NCBI GenBank assembly: GCA_944323575.1
Contig: CALUTB010000009.1
Span: forward strand, 1 to 49,176
DNA: 49,176 nt
Origin: an uncultured Mailhella sp.
GTDB taxonomy: Bacteria; Desulfobacterota; Desulfovibrionia; Desulfovibrionales; Desulfovibrionaceae
Direction: 5' to 3'
In this document: one piece after another, positions 1-8,030 of the stretch
Layout: the number at the start of each line of letters is the position of its first letter
Position numbering within the stretch: position 1 is the first letter of the stretch
Program-made: the position numbers and the translations under genes
Notes under the pieces: generated by a model
What the model saw: the letters and a program-made list of their open reading frames with translations, nothing else
Told to the model about the DNA's origin: nothing
Database searches by the model: none

Positions 1-57
1 TTTGAGGCTGCCGTACAAATCCGCTGTATAGCGATATGGCTCAAGGTGTTAACTTAA
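1..57 (+). pseudogene. 3' end of an unidentified reading frame, possibly transposase
   Basis: The first frame is open from the window edge to a TAA at 55-57 and encodes 18 residues ending in I-W-L-K-V-L-T. The hydrophobic tail resembles C-termini of IS5-type transposases, but the piece is too short to assign. The rest of 58-392 contains a T-rich stretch near 88-101 and a possible -35 (TTGACA, 244-249) without a convincing -10; I see no gene there. Confidence 0.25.
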
Positions 58-392
58 CTCGTGTAGACACTATCTAGAAAAGCCCCCTTTTTTTTGTTTA
101 AAAGAATGCATAAATGTTTCTTCTGTTGACGATATTGTCATATTCCGGAGAGAAAATATAAAAACCGGAAGAGTGTTTCTGCTCGAAAATATCGTTTTTT
201 TGGAGAAGTAAGACAAGAAAATGTAATAATTATTCATGGGTTATTGACAGTAATATGCCGGTATGCTAACGGAGAAAGAGTTGACTTAACCAGGCCGGAT
301 AAACATTCGTTTGTGTGAAACGCATGGTGCGCCCACAACGAGTTCGTTGTGAAATCCGTTATTGTCCATATGCAAAAGCAAGGAGTGGCATT

Positions 393-1457
393 ATGAATCT
401 CAATCTGGGAATTGAACCTCGTGACGAGTATCTTTCCCTGGAACTTGCCAAGGGAGCAAGAATGCTTCTGGAAGGCCAGATGCTTGTAAAGAAGGGGGAG
501 ACTGTTCTTATCACCGGCGATACGTCTTCCGACCGCCGCGTCATGGAGGCCATAGCTCAGGCCGCCTATGCCATGGATGCCGTTCCCGTAGTCCTTTACT
601 ATCACACCATGCCGAATGCCTGCACCGAACCCCCGGCTCCTGTTTCCGCCGCCGCTCAGGCCGCCGACGTGTGGGTGGAACTTTCCTATGCGTATGTAAT
701 GCATTCTCCGGGCTATCAGAAGGCTCTTGCCAACGGCGTCCGCTATACCTGTCTGACCGGTATGGATGTGGAAATGATGGTCAAGTGCGTTTCCCGCGTG
801 GACTTCGACGCACTCATGGAGCTCGGCAATCATCTCAAGGAATGCATTGCTGCGGCCGATGAGGTCGTCATCAAGTGTGCCAACGGCACCAACCTCAAGG
901 CCTACAATCGCGGTCGCCGCGTGCGTCAGTCCGGCGCCAAGGCCGTGAATAAGGGTGAATCCGTCATGATGGGCGGTCAGATCAGCTGGTGTCCCGTGGA
1001 AGAGACCATCAACGGTACCATCGTGTTCGACGGTGCCGTGTATCCTCCTTCCGACATCTGCGCCCTGAACGGACAGATACGGCTCGAATTCAAGGAAGGT
1101 CGCCTGGTCAAGATCGAGGGCGGACGAGAGGCCAAAATCTATGAAGACTGGTTCGCTTCGTTCAACGATCCCAATATGTATCGTCTCGCACACTACTCGC
1201 TCGGATTTAATCCCGGCGTGACCAAGATCACCGGCCGCATAGTGGAAGATGAGCGTGTATTCGGCTGCATCGAGTTCGGCATCGGCAGCCAGGGCCGTGT
1301 CATCGGAGGGTCCTTCTGGAGCGCCGCGTCGCATACCGACGGTACAGTGCTGAAGCCTACCATCATTCTTGACGGCAAGGTTTTCGAGGAGAACGGCGTT
1401 TACATGGAACCGAAGACCCGCGAGCTCTGCAAGAAGCTTGGTGTGACCGGTTATTGA
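393..1457 (+). CDS. M29-family-like aminopeptidase / metallohydrolase
   Basis: A 354-residue cytosolic protein related to the M29 (aminopeptidase T) group, which uses two metal ions to release N-terminal residues from peptides; some relatives act as NicX-type ring-opening enzymes. The C-terminal third carries E-F-G-I-G and S-H-T-D-G segments placed like the family's metal ligands. I chose the ATG at 393 because AGGAG (381-385) precedes it by 7 nt; an upstream in-frame start at 315 lacks a ribosome site. It lies 30 nt upstream of an OPT transporter, and a dipeptidase gene converges on the pair, which suggests a peptide uptake and breakdown locus. The exact substrate is not determined. Confidence 0.75.
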   Translation: MNLNLGIEPRDEYLSLELAKGARMLLEGQMLVKKGETVLITGDTSSDRRVMEAIAQAAYAMDAVPVVLYYHTMPNACTEPPAPVSAAAQAADVWVELSYAYVMHSPGYQKALANGVRYTCLTGMDVEMMVKCVSRVDFDALMELGNHLKECIAAADEVVIKCANGTNLKAYNRGRRVRQSGAKAVNKGESVMMGGQISWCPVEETINGTIVFDGAVYPPSDICALNGQIRLEFKEGRLVKIEGGREAKIYEDWFASFNDPNMYRLAHYSLGFNPGVTKITGRIVEDERVFGCIEFGIGSQGRVIGGSFWSAASHTDGTVLKPTIILDGKVFEENGVYMEPKTRELCKKLGVTGY

Positions 1458-1487
1458 TTTATTCCTTTCGCCTTTCAAGGATGAGCT

Positions 1488-3173
1488 ATGTCTTCAGAAA
1501 GTCATAATGCCCGAATGGACGACACAGAAAAAATGATTGAGGAACTGGCACGGCAGCCGCATCCGAAAACGTTCGATTTTGCGACGCTGGTCGTCATAAT
1601 CATCACCGGCATACTGGGAGCCATCATAGGCATGGAGCTCATGGTAGCACTGGGCTTTACCGCCAATACCTCCATCATAGGCGCTCTTGTGGCCGTTCTC
1701 ATAGGGCTGGCCCCGGTCAAGGAATTACAAAAGTTCAAGAGCATCCATCGTCAGAATATCATAGAGACATCTATTTCCGTGGCCACCTTTGCTGCGGGCA
1801 ACATGATGCTCTTTGCTCTGGCCATTGCCTGGCTCATGGACAAGTCGCTGATCATTCCCATGGCCGTGGGTGGAGGCATAGCCATCCTTCTGGACGTGCT
1901 CATGATGTACTGGATGTTCGACACGCCTACTTTCCCGGCCAGAGGTACCTGGGGACCAGGCGTGGCCACCAGTGAGACCATTCTTTCCGCTGCGCAGGGC
2001 GGCAAGCGTGCCGTTCTCATGGTTGTCAGCGGCATTGTCGGCGCCGTGGGACAGGCGTTTAAAATTCCCATGGACATTTTCGGCGTGTGTTTCCTCGGCA
2101 ATCCTTGGGCTCTGTTCATGTTCGGCACGGGCCTCATTCTTCGCGCCTACTCTCCTCAGCTTTTCGGTTTTGATCTCGCTGCCAGATACATCCCTCATGG
2201 AATCATGATCGGCGCGGGCATGGTGGCCATCGGACAGGTCATCGTTGCCGTGAGCCGGAAAAAAGGTTCCGAAGGCCCCGTGCCCCCTGGAAAAAAACTC
2301 TCCTTGCTGGAAAAGCTGGAAGACGTGAAGGATGACGTGGAGACACTCAAGACCAGCCGGGACGAGCGCCATGCACTGATTACCGGATCTGTGCTCTATA
2401 TTCTGACCACGATCTTTCTGGCCGTCATCAGCGGACTTTATCTTGAAATGAGCACTCCTCAGCTGGTGCTCTGGGTTCTGTATACGGCGCTGACCACCGT
2501 TGCGGCAGAGCTTCTTATAGGCAACGCGGCCATGAATGCGGGTTGGTTCCCTTCCGCAGCCATCGCCATGCTGTTCGTCATCATAGGTCTTCTGCTCGGA
2601 TTTGATACTAAGGCGTTGATTTTCCTGGCCGGTTTTAAAACCTGCGGCGGACCTGCCTTTGCTGATATGGGATATGACCTCAAAACCGGTTGGATTTTGC
2701 GCGGCGAAGGCCGTCATAAAGAATTTGAAATGGAAGGACGCCGCCAGCAGCTGTATGCGGAAATCGCGGGCCTTGTCATAGGCATAGTCATGGCCGTGAT
2801 GCTGTATGCCAACTACTTCATGCAGGATCTTATTCCTCCCATCGCCCGTGTGTTCGCCGCCACCATAGAGGCGGGGTCCAATCCTGAAATCATTCGTGCC
2901 CTGCTTACATGGAGTATTGCCGGTGCGGTCATTCAATTCGTCGGAGGACCTCACAGACAGATGGGCGTGCTCTTCGGTACCGGTCTTCTCATGTTCAATA
3001 CTACGGGCGGATTTGCCGTGTACGCCGCACTTCTCATACGCGGCATTCTGCATAAGATCTATAAGGGCAGGGAGGCTAACGCCCTGTATATCGCCGCAGC
3101 CGGCTTTATTGCCGGAGCGTCGCTGTTCAGTTTCTTCAAGGGAACTCTGGGAGTCTTCAGCGTCAAGAAATAG
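1488..3173 (+). CDS. OPT-family oligopeptide transporter
   Basis: A 561-residue polytopic inner-membrane protein with at least twelve hydrophobic segments and a cytosolic charged linker around residues 265-305. The glycine- and alanine-rich helices and the G-V-A-T-S-E-T segment near residue 160 match the OPT (oligopeptide/metal-chelate) transporter superfamily, which imports small peptides or chelates with protons. The start is supported by AAGGATGAG at 1477-1485. It is probably cotranscribed with the upstream aminopeptidase, so imported peptides could be hydrolysed at once. A bidirectional hairpin terminator follows. Confidence 0.75.
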   Translation: MSSESHNARMDDTEKMIEELARQPHPKTFDFATLVVIIITGILGAIIGMELMVALGFTANTSIIGALVAVLIGLAPVKELQKFKSIHRQNIIETSISVATFAAGNMMLFALAIAWLMDKSLIIPMAVGGGIAILLDVLMMYWMFDTPTFPARGTWGPGVATSETILSAAQGGKRAVLMVVSGIVGAVGQAFKIPMDIFGVCFLGNPWALFMFGTGLILRAYSPQLFGFDLAARYIPHGIMIGAGMVAIGQVIVAVSRKKGSEGPVPPGKKLSLLEKLEDVKDDVETLKTSRDERHALITGSVLYILTTIFLAVISGLYLEMSTPQLVLWVLYTALTTVAAELLIGNAAMNAGWFPSAAIAMLFVIIGLLLGFDTKALIFLAGFKTCGGPAFADMGYDLKTGWILRGEGRHKEFEMEGRRQQLYAEIAGLVIGIVMAVMLYANYFMQDLIPPIARVFAATIEAGSNPEIIRALLTWSIAGAVIQFVGGPHRQMGVLFGTGLLMFNTTGGFAVYAALLIRGILHKIYKGREANALYIAAAGFIAGASLFSFFKGTLGVFSVKK

Positions 3174-3192
3174 CCAGTGTTTTTAGATGCAT

Positions 3193-3227
3193 GAAAAAGG
3201 CCACGTCATTACGACGCGGCCTTTTTC
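3193..3227. terminator. Bidirectional rho-independent terminator
   Basis: A GGCC-rCGTC hairpin with an ATTA loop is flanked by A5 on the left and T5 on the right. It sits between two convergent genes and can serve both. Confidence 0.75.
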
Positions 3228-3275
3228 AGTTTTGAGCATGTTAAGACTGAAAACGATTGCGAGCCGTTTTTATCT

Positions 3276-4766
3276 TCAGGCCTGCTCTCCTATGCAGTGC
3301 AGTACTTCCCTGAGCAGCTGCCAGGTATTTTCCGCGGAAGCGAGACTCAGCGTCTCCTTGGTGGTATGGGCACCGGAGACGGTGGGACCGAAGGACAGAA
3401 AATCCATGCGACGCCCGAGCTTCCTGAATTTTTCGGCAAACAGACCGCATTCAAGACCGGCGTGTATGCCTTCCACTTTGGCGTCTTTGTGGAACAGAGC
3501 CTTATAGGTCTTTTCGAACAGAGGCTGAAGCTGGGAGTCGGGGTTGTATTCCCAGGCGGGATAGTCGCCGGAGTATTCCATTTTCGCGCCGATCATCTCT
3601 GCAAGCACGCCTATCTGCCGGCAGAGAAAATCTTTTTTGCTCGCTACGGAGCTTCTGGTCTGACAGTGGAAGACGATTTCTTCGCCTTCCGTGCGGATCA
3701 TGGCAAAGTTATTGGAGCTTTCCACAAGACGCTGAGAGGTGATGTTCATATCCATGGACGCAATGCCGTTGGGAATCAGCAGCGCGGCGGAAACGACGGC
3801 CGTGGCGCAGCGTTTTGTCAGAACTTTGTCGGCGTTTTCCGCTTCGGCAACGGTAACGTTTACTTTAGCGCCGTCCGCGCCTCTCAGTTCATGGCGGAAA
3901 ATTTCGATCCAGACTTTGAGTTCTTTTCGGATTTCTTCGTCCTGGGCGTTGATGAATACGACGGCCGAGCTTTCCTTGGGAATGGCATTGGTGGCAGTAC
4001 CACCGTGCAGGGACACGATGCGACAGGGGAATTTCTGCATCAGGCCGTCCAGCACTCTGGCAAGAAGCTTGTTGCTGTTGCCGCGTTCCTTGATGATTTC
4101 CAGACCGGAATGTCCGCCCTCAAGCCCGGTGACGGTGATGCGGCGGAAACGGTAGTTCCCCTTGTCTGAGATGGAGGCGACATCTTCGGTTTCTGCGGGA
4201 ATGTGCATCTGACTTCTTCTACCACCGGCGCAACTTACACAGAACACGCCTTCATCTTCGGAGTCCATATTGATGAACAGAGAAGAGGTGAGCTGAGAGG
4301 CGTCGAACGCCGTCGCACCGCCCATGCCGACTTCTTCTTCGACAGTGACCACGGCTTCCAGCGGAGGATGGGGAATGTCGTTCGAGTCCAGCAGCGCAAG
4401 AATATAGGCCAGGGCTATGCCGTTATCGGCTCCCAGGGAGGTTCCCTCGGCATGCAGGCAGTCGCCCTCGGTTACGAGTTTAAGGGGGTCTTTGGAAAAA
4501 TCGAAGTTCAGACCGTCTTCCTTGACGCAAACCATATCCATATGACCTTGAAGAATTACCGAGGGAGCTTTTTCCATGCCTTTTGTACCGGGCTTGCGGA
4601 TAAGAATACTTCCTTTTTCATCCTGCGTTACGTCCAAGTGGCGTTTTTGGGCAAAATCAACAAGAAAATCGCTGAGCTGTCGTTCTTTTCTGGATTCGTG
4701 GGGAATGCTGCAGATTTTTTCAAACCAGTAAAGATACGGCTTGCGGGAACAAGATTCGCTGTTCAT
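3276..4766 (-). CDS. pepD: PepD-type dipeptidase (aminoacyl-histidine dipeptidase, M20)
   Basis: A 496-residue cytosolic zinc dipeptidase of the M20 family (cytosol nonspecific dipeptidase). Visible family motifs are G-H-M-D-M (74-78, metal-binding His and Asp), L-G-A-D-N-G (111-116, bridging Asp) and E-E-E-V-G-M (143-148, catalytic Glu and metal Glu), followed by M-D-S-E-D-E-G and C-A-G-G. Length equals the family norm. AGGAG precedes the ATG. It converges on the aminopeptidase/OPT pair, consistent with a role in the final cleavage of imported peptides. Confidence 0.9.
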   Translation of the reverse strand: MNSESCSRKPYLYWFEKICSIPHESRKERQLSDFLVDFAQKRHLDVTQDEKGSILIRKPGTKGMEKAPSVILQGHMDMVCVKEDGLNFDFSKDPLKLVTEGDCLHAEGTSLGADNGIALAYILALLDSNDIPHPPLEAVVTVEEEVGMGGATAFDASQLTSSLFINMDSEDEGVFCVSCAGGRRSQMHIPAETEDVASISDKGNYRFRRITVTGLEGGHSGLEIIKERGNSNKLLARVLDGLMQKFPCRIVSLHGGTATNAIPKESSAVVFINAQDEEIRKELKVWIEIFRHELRGADGAKVNVTVAEAENADKVLTKRCATAVVSAALLIPNGIASMDMNITSQRLVESSNNFAMIRTEGEEIVFHCQTRSSVASKKDFLCRQIGVLAEMIGAKMEYSGDYPAWEYNPDSQLQPLFEKTYKALFHKDAKVEGIHAGLECGLFAEKFRKLGRRMDFLSFGPTVSGAHTTKETLSLASAENTWQLLREVLHCIGEQA

Positions 4767-4990
4767 GGCGGAACTCCTGTATTGTCATAGTCTGAAAATT
4801 TCACGATGCAACGGGGCCTGACGGCTTCGTGCCTGCTTCAGGTTTAATCAAGAATTTCGGCAGGTGCAACAGGCATGGAAACGATTCTGAAACGTCAGGT
4901 CGTCTGTACGGAAAAGGCAGATCGGACTTTTTATCTTTCTGTTTACTTATAATTTTTTGTGATTGACATAATATACCAGGACAGGACCCA

Positions 4991-5690
4991 TTAAAGACAA
5001 AAAGTAACAATGGCAGAAATGTAAATTGTCGAAAGAAATGCATGTACGCAACAATTACAGTGCATAACTATACGACGCCAGTCTTTCAACCATGCAAACA
5101 TATTCTCTCTCCTGTGACGCTTTCGATAGAGTTTTCTGTCGTAATATTCCGGTCTTCTTGATCTGTTACGAAAAGAAATACAGAGGGCGTACTTTCCTGA
5201 TTTCTCAACGCTGTACGAATCCATACCACATCATGGTCTCTGTCAGCAAGAACTGCCGGGACTGGCGACAAGGTCGGCAGCAGATATGCCGCTCCGATCC
5301 AATCACTGACAGAACCAGCCGTCAGCAATACTCGAATCAGAGGCTGAGGCATCACAAATCGTATGCAACCCGGAGTTCAAACCTCCTTTTGTTCGTCCGA
5401 TATATCGTGAAGAATCCCCTTTTTCTCAGACTTTCGGCAGTTCTGTGAGCCTTCAGATATGTAGCATCGATCATCTGAGGGGAGGTATCCTGAGCATTTT
5501 CCGCAAGGGTATTAAAAATGTTGTTCCACCTGACAAAACGGTTATAGAGCGTTTTGGCCATATTCTTTTGGATCATCTTTCCATTGCAGGCCGAACTTGA
5601 GCACATGAATGATGCCGCGAGAACTCTTTGATCATCAACTGTTGTGCGTCCCCGCAACTGCGGAAAAAAGTTCGAATAACGTCCATTTGA
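4991..5690 (-). pseudogene. Decayed IS5-family transposase
   Basis: Three consecutive minus-strand frames together read as one IS5 (IS427-like) transposase: an N-terminal part (about 5690 down to 5352: P-Q-L-R-G-R-T, V-D-D-Q-R-V-L, K-T-L-Y-N-R-F-V-R-W, M-I-D-A-T-Y-L-K-A-H-R-T), a middle part (about 5355-5165: L-L-T-A-G-S-V-S-D, L-A-D-R-D) and a C-terminal part (about 5165-4991: R-H-R-R-E-N-M-F, L-K-D-W-R-R-I). The catalytic D-A-T, D-R-D and E-N motifs remain recognisable, but at least two frameshifts prevent expression. A possible left inverted-repeat remnant (GGACAGGACCC) lies near 4979-4989. I see no gene in 4767-4990. Confidence 0.8.
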
Positions 5691-5692
5691 GA

Positions 5693-5741
5693 GGAAAAAA
5701 AAGATAAAATAAGAGGCCATGCTTCAACAGCATAGCCTCTT
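5693..5741 (-). terminator. tRNA-Lys transcription terminator
   Basis: A 12-bp hairpin (5711-5722 with 5730-5741, one G-T wobble, 7-nt loop) is followed on the minus strand by a T-rich run. It starts 9 nt beyond the tRNA CCA end, so this is the original downstream flank of the tRNA used for integration. Confidence 0.75.
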
Positions 5742-5749
5742 GAAATGTC

Positions 5750-5808
5750 TGGTGGGGCGTGCGCGATTCGAACGCGCGACTCTCTGCTTAAAAGGCAGGT
5801 ACTCTACA
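5750..5808 (-). tRNA. tRNA-Lys (UUU) 3' portion at left attachment site
   Basis: On the minus strand the sequence gives CCA, the 3' acceptor strand, a perfect T arm (GCGCG and CGCGC around TTCGAAT), a variable loop, and an anticodon arm with loop CTTTTAA (anticodon TTT at 5790-5792). D-arm similarity ends near GTAGAG. The 5' acceptor strand and 5' D stem are missing, so this is a fragment and not a working tRNA. The complete gene should be beyond the right end of the prophage. Confidence 0.75.
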
Positions 5809-5826
5809 ACTTATCACATTGTAATC
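5750..5826. repeat. attL: left copy of 77-nt direct repeat
   Basis: Exactly identical to the last 77 nt of the window. The left boundary is the tRNA CCA end, where host and phage sequences diverge; the repeat runs past the tRNA-like part into non-tRNA sequence. It marks the host-to-phage junction. Confidence 0.85.
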
Positions 5827-5922
5827 ATTACTCGTTTTTGGCTTGCAGTGTGCCCAAATATGCCCAAAACGGGGTAAATATATGCCCGCGGCGTATGCCC
5901 AAAAAAATCGGGGGTTGAACTT

Positions 5923-6693
5923 TTGGGAAATCGGGTATGGTGTAACCATGAAAAAACTACTTCTCTCTCTCTTCTTCTAGTCATGGCTTTGCCCGGCATG
6001 GCGTCGGCCGCCGGGAACGAAAGCAACGAGTCCTTCACGAAGGCCAAGCGGCTACTTGAGCGCGAGGTGTACGCCGATCACCGTGTTACGGTGTATTGCG
6101 GCTACGAGTTCGACGAGGAAAAGCGTATTTGTCTGCCGGATGGATTCACCACTGACAAGCACAAGGCTCGGGCTGAGCGCATGGAATGGGAACACGCTGT
6201 TCCGGCGGAGAACTTCGGCCGGGCGTTCAAAGAGTGGCGCGAAGGTGCACCCTTGTGTGTGGACAGCAAGGGGAAGCCCTACAAGGGGCGCAAGTGCGCT
6301 GAAAAGGCCAGCCGTGAGTATCGGCTTATGCAGGCCGACATGTACAACCTGTTTCCAGCCGTGGGGGCTGTGAACGCTGTTCGGAGCAACAAGCAATACA
6401 GCGAACTCCCCGGCGTTCCTTCCGCCTTCGGAACATGCCCGGCCAAGGTGGACGGGAACCGCTTTGAACCACCTCAGCAGGCCAAAGGAGAGCTTGCACG
6501 CGCTGCCTTGTACATGGAACAGGAATATCCGGAATTTCGCCTCAGCCGCCAGCAGAAACGGCTTTTCGAGACATGGAGCAGGCAAGACCCCGTGGACGCA
6601 TGGGAATGCACGCGCACGCGCAGGATAGAGCGGCTTCAGGGTAACGAAAACACGGTGGTCAAAAACTTGTGCATAGACGCCGGGCTGTGGTGA
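5923..6693 (+). CDS. Endonuclease I (EndA/Dns family), exported
   Basis: A periplasmic or secreted nonspecific DNase of the endonuclease I family. Family motifs are M-E-W-E-H-A-V-P-A near residue 87 (beta-beta-alpha-metal catalytic His), R-S-N-K-Q-Y near 154 and a conserved C-terminal R-x-R-R-I-E-R-L-Q-G-N-E-N segment. The frame opens at TTG 5923. A better-looking start, ATG 5949 (M-K-K-L-L-L-S-L), is in another frame and stops at a TAG after ten codons; a change of one CT unit in the TC repeat at 5962-5971 would join it to this frame. Signal-like residues L-L-V-M-A-L-P-G-M-A-S-A-A-G follow. The start is therefore uncertain. It is a typical accessory gene at a prophage edge. Confidence 0.75.
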   Translation: MGNRVWCNHEKTTSLSLLLVMALPGMASAAGNESNESFTKAKRLLEREVYADHRVTVYCGYEFDEEKRICLPDGFTTDKHKARAERMEWEHAVPAENFGRAFKEWREGAPLCVDSKGKPYKGRKCAEKASREYRLMQADMYNLFPAVGAVNAVRSNKQYSELPGVPSAFGTCPAKVDGNRFEPPQQAKGELARAALYMEQEYPEFRLSRQQKRLFETWSRQDPVDAWECTRTRRIERLQGNENTVVKNLCIDAGLW

Positions 6694-6751
6694 TTTTCCC
6701 TTGAGCCGCAAGGCTTTTAACGCTAGCCTCGCCGGAGGAGGATAGAAAAGT

Positions 6752-7084
6752 ATGGCTCTTATTAAATGTCCAGAATGCGGATCAGAAGTTAGCGATAGCG
6801 CATTAAAGTGCCCTAGGTGTGGTAAGCAGCTAAAAAAACCTAAACGAGGAGTGTTTGGCAAACTATTTTTATGGCTGTTCTATCTATACAATGCTTTTAT
6901 GGCTTGGTGGCTTATAAGTGGGGCCATGGAAGCATCTAAGGTTATGGATACTGCGGTATCTGAAGCAGAAAAAGCAGGAGCAGCTATTGGAACCGGTATG
7001 GGCGTAACCATGATTTTGATAATCTGGGTTATTGGCGCAGTTATAACCGGTCTGCTTGCAATTATGACAAGACCAAAGGCGTAA
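6752..7084 (+). CDS. Zinc-ribbon membrane protein
   Basis: A 110-residue protein with an N-terminal zinc ribbon (C-P-E-C at 6-9 and C-P-R-C at 20-23), a basic linker, and two hydrophobic segments (about 35-58 and 83-104). This layout is common in small stress- or phage-associated membrane proteins, but no specific function is known to me. A strong GGAGGAGG site precedes the ATG. It is more AT-rich than the endonuclease gene before it and forms a likely operon with the lipoprotein 14 nt downstream. Confidence 0.65.
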   Translation: MALIKCPECGSEVSDSALKCPRCGKQLKKPKRGVFGKLFLWLFYLYNAFMAWWLISGAMEASKVMDTAVSEAEKAGAAIGTGMGVTMILIIWVIGAVITGLLAIMTRPKA

Positions 7085-7098
7085 AAAGGAGAAAAAGT

Positions 7099-7761
7099 AT
7101 GCATAAACGATTAGCTTTTCTTTCTCTTATTGCACTTTCTCTTGCCGGGTGTAAAGTTGAACACGTCTCTCAGGTTACCGATTCTCAGCTTGAAGGGCCT
7201 ATACAAACTGTTCAAGCAACTGCACGGATAGAAGTTGCAGCATGTACTGACTATCAAGATAAGAGCAAACCTTCAAATTCATTGATTGAAGCTAATAACT
7301 TTATTCAAAAACTTTTTACAACATCCGAATTTCATGGTTGTAAAAATGAAAATTTGAATTCTATTGCTACATATACTATCCCTATGGACGTCGGTACAAT
7401 TGACACAAGTGGAAATAACGCATGGTCTCCTAAAAATATAACCATAGCAAAAAACCAACAGGAAAATGTATTCTTTTGCATCCCCCAAAATATTATAAAG
7501 GGAATACAAAAGTATGAACAACAGCCCATGTCTGGCGATATTGATTTAACTGTAATTATAAAATATATAAACGATTCTAAGTCTGAAATACCAATAAGTT
7601 TTTGGGCGGCATATGCAAACAATGCACCTTATGTCCAAGGAAATGGAAATCTTCCACCCAACGGAGATGTGACGTTGACCCTGTCCAATGTGTCTTCTGA
7701 TCAGGCTCTTAAGGAAGGTGCCGCTTTTGTATTTACCAAAGTAAAAGATAAGAAACAATAA
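7099..7761 (+). CDS. Predicted lipoprotein, accessory (moron-like) gene
   Basis: A 220-residue protein with a lipoprotein signal peptide: K-R start, hydrophobic core and lipobox L-A-G-C with Cys18. The mature part is polar, with four further cysteines, and ends in a basic tail. It is predicted to be anchored to a membrane facing the periplasm. I do not recognise the domain. It is clearly AT-rich compared with the late genes, which suggests separate acquisition. AAAGGAG precedes the ATG. Its position outside the core modules fits a gene expressed from the prophage for the host's benefit, but that is inference. Confidence 0.65.
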   Translation: MHKRLAFLSLIALSLAGCKVEHVSQVTDSQLEGPIQTVQATARIEVAACTDYQDKSKPSNSLIEANNFIQKLFTTSEFHGCKNENLNSIATYTIPMDVGTIDTSGNNAWSPKNITIAKNQQENVFFCIPQNIIKGIQKYEQQPMSGDIDLTVIIKYINDSKSEIPISFWAAYANNAPYVQGNGNLPPNGDVTLTLSNVSSDQALKEGAAFVFTKVKDKKQ

Positions 7762-7907
7762 CCCTTGACATCAGCCGCGCTTTGTGCTCTTGTCCGTTCT
7801 GGAGCCTAGAAACCTCCAAGCGACGGATAAGTCACCCCGAAGCGTGGCTATTTTTATGCCCTGTCAAGGCTGTTTTTGCCTTGGGCGTGGTGTATCATAC
7901 GACCATC

Positions 7908-7988
7908 AGAGTCGGGAGTGGGCTAATACAATACCCTTTTGGGAAATAGGCCCGGCCGTTCGCTTGCGGTTTTCTAGCTCCCGACTCT
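7908..7988 (+). ncRNA. C4-like antisense RNA upstream of rha
   Basis: A perfect 11-bp inverted repeat (AGAGTCGGGAG at 7908-7918, its complement at 7978-7988) closes a structured 59-nt interior and is followed by TTTCTTTT, like a processed or terminated RNA. The internal segment 7959-7977 is complementary at 16 of 19 positions to 8006-8024 in the leader of the next gene, covering its ribosome-binding region. In phages P1 and P7 the C4 RNA represses an antirepressor gene in this way. The assignment rests on structure, complementarity and position. Confidence 0.6.
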
Positions 7989-8000
7989 TTTCTTTTAACC

Positions 8001-8030
8001 GCCGACTAGAAATCGGCAAGCGAGGTTCGT
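8001..8030 (+). promoter_or_regulatory. rha leader: target hairpin and RBS
   Basis: A hairpin GCCGA/TCGGC (8001-8005, 8013-8017) exposes loop CTAGAAA, which is exactly complementary to 7971-7977 in the C4-like RNA. GCAAGCGA (8016-8023) next to it pairs perfectly with 7960-7967 and overlaps the ribosome site GCGAGG before ATG 8031. Confidence 0.55.

Noticed and set aside
234..1478. Long minus-strand frame opposite the aminopeptidase gene
   Set aside because: It mirrors the codon structure of a clear plus-strand enzyme, has no RBS and no recognisable domain.
1725..3053. Long minus-strand frame opposite the OPT transporter
   Set aside because: It is a His-rich shadow of the membrane-protein codons with no support of its own.
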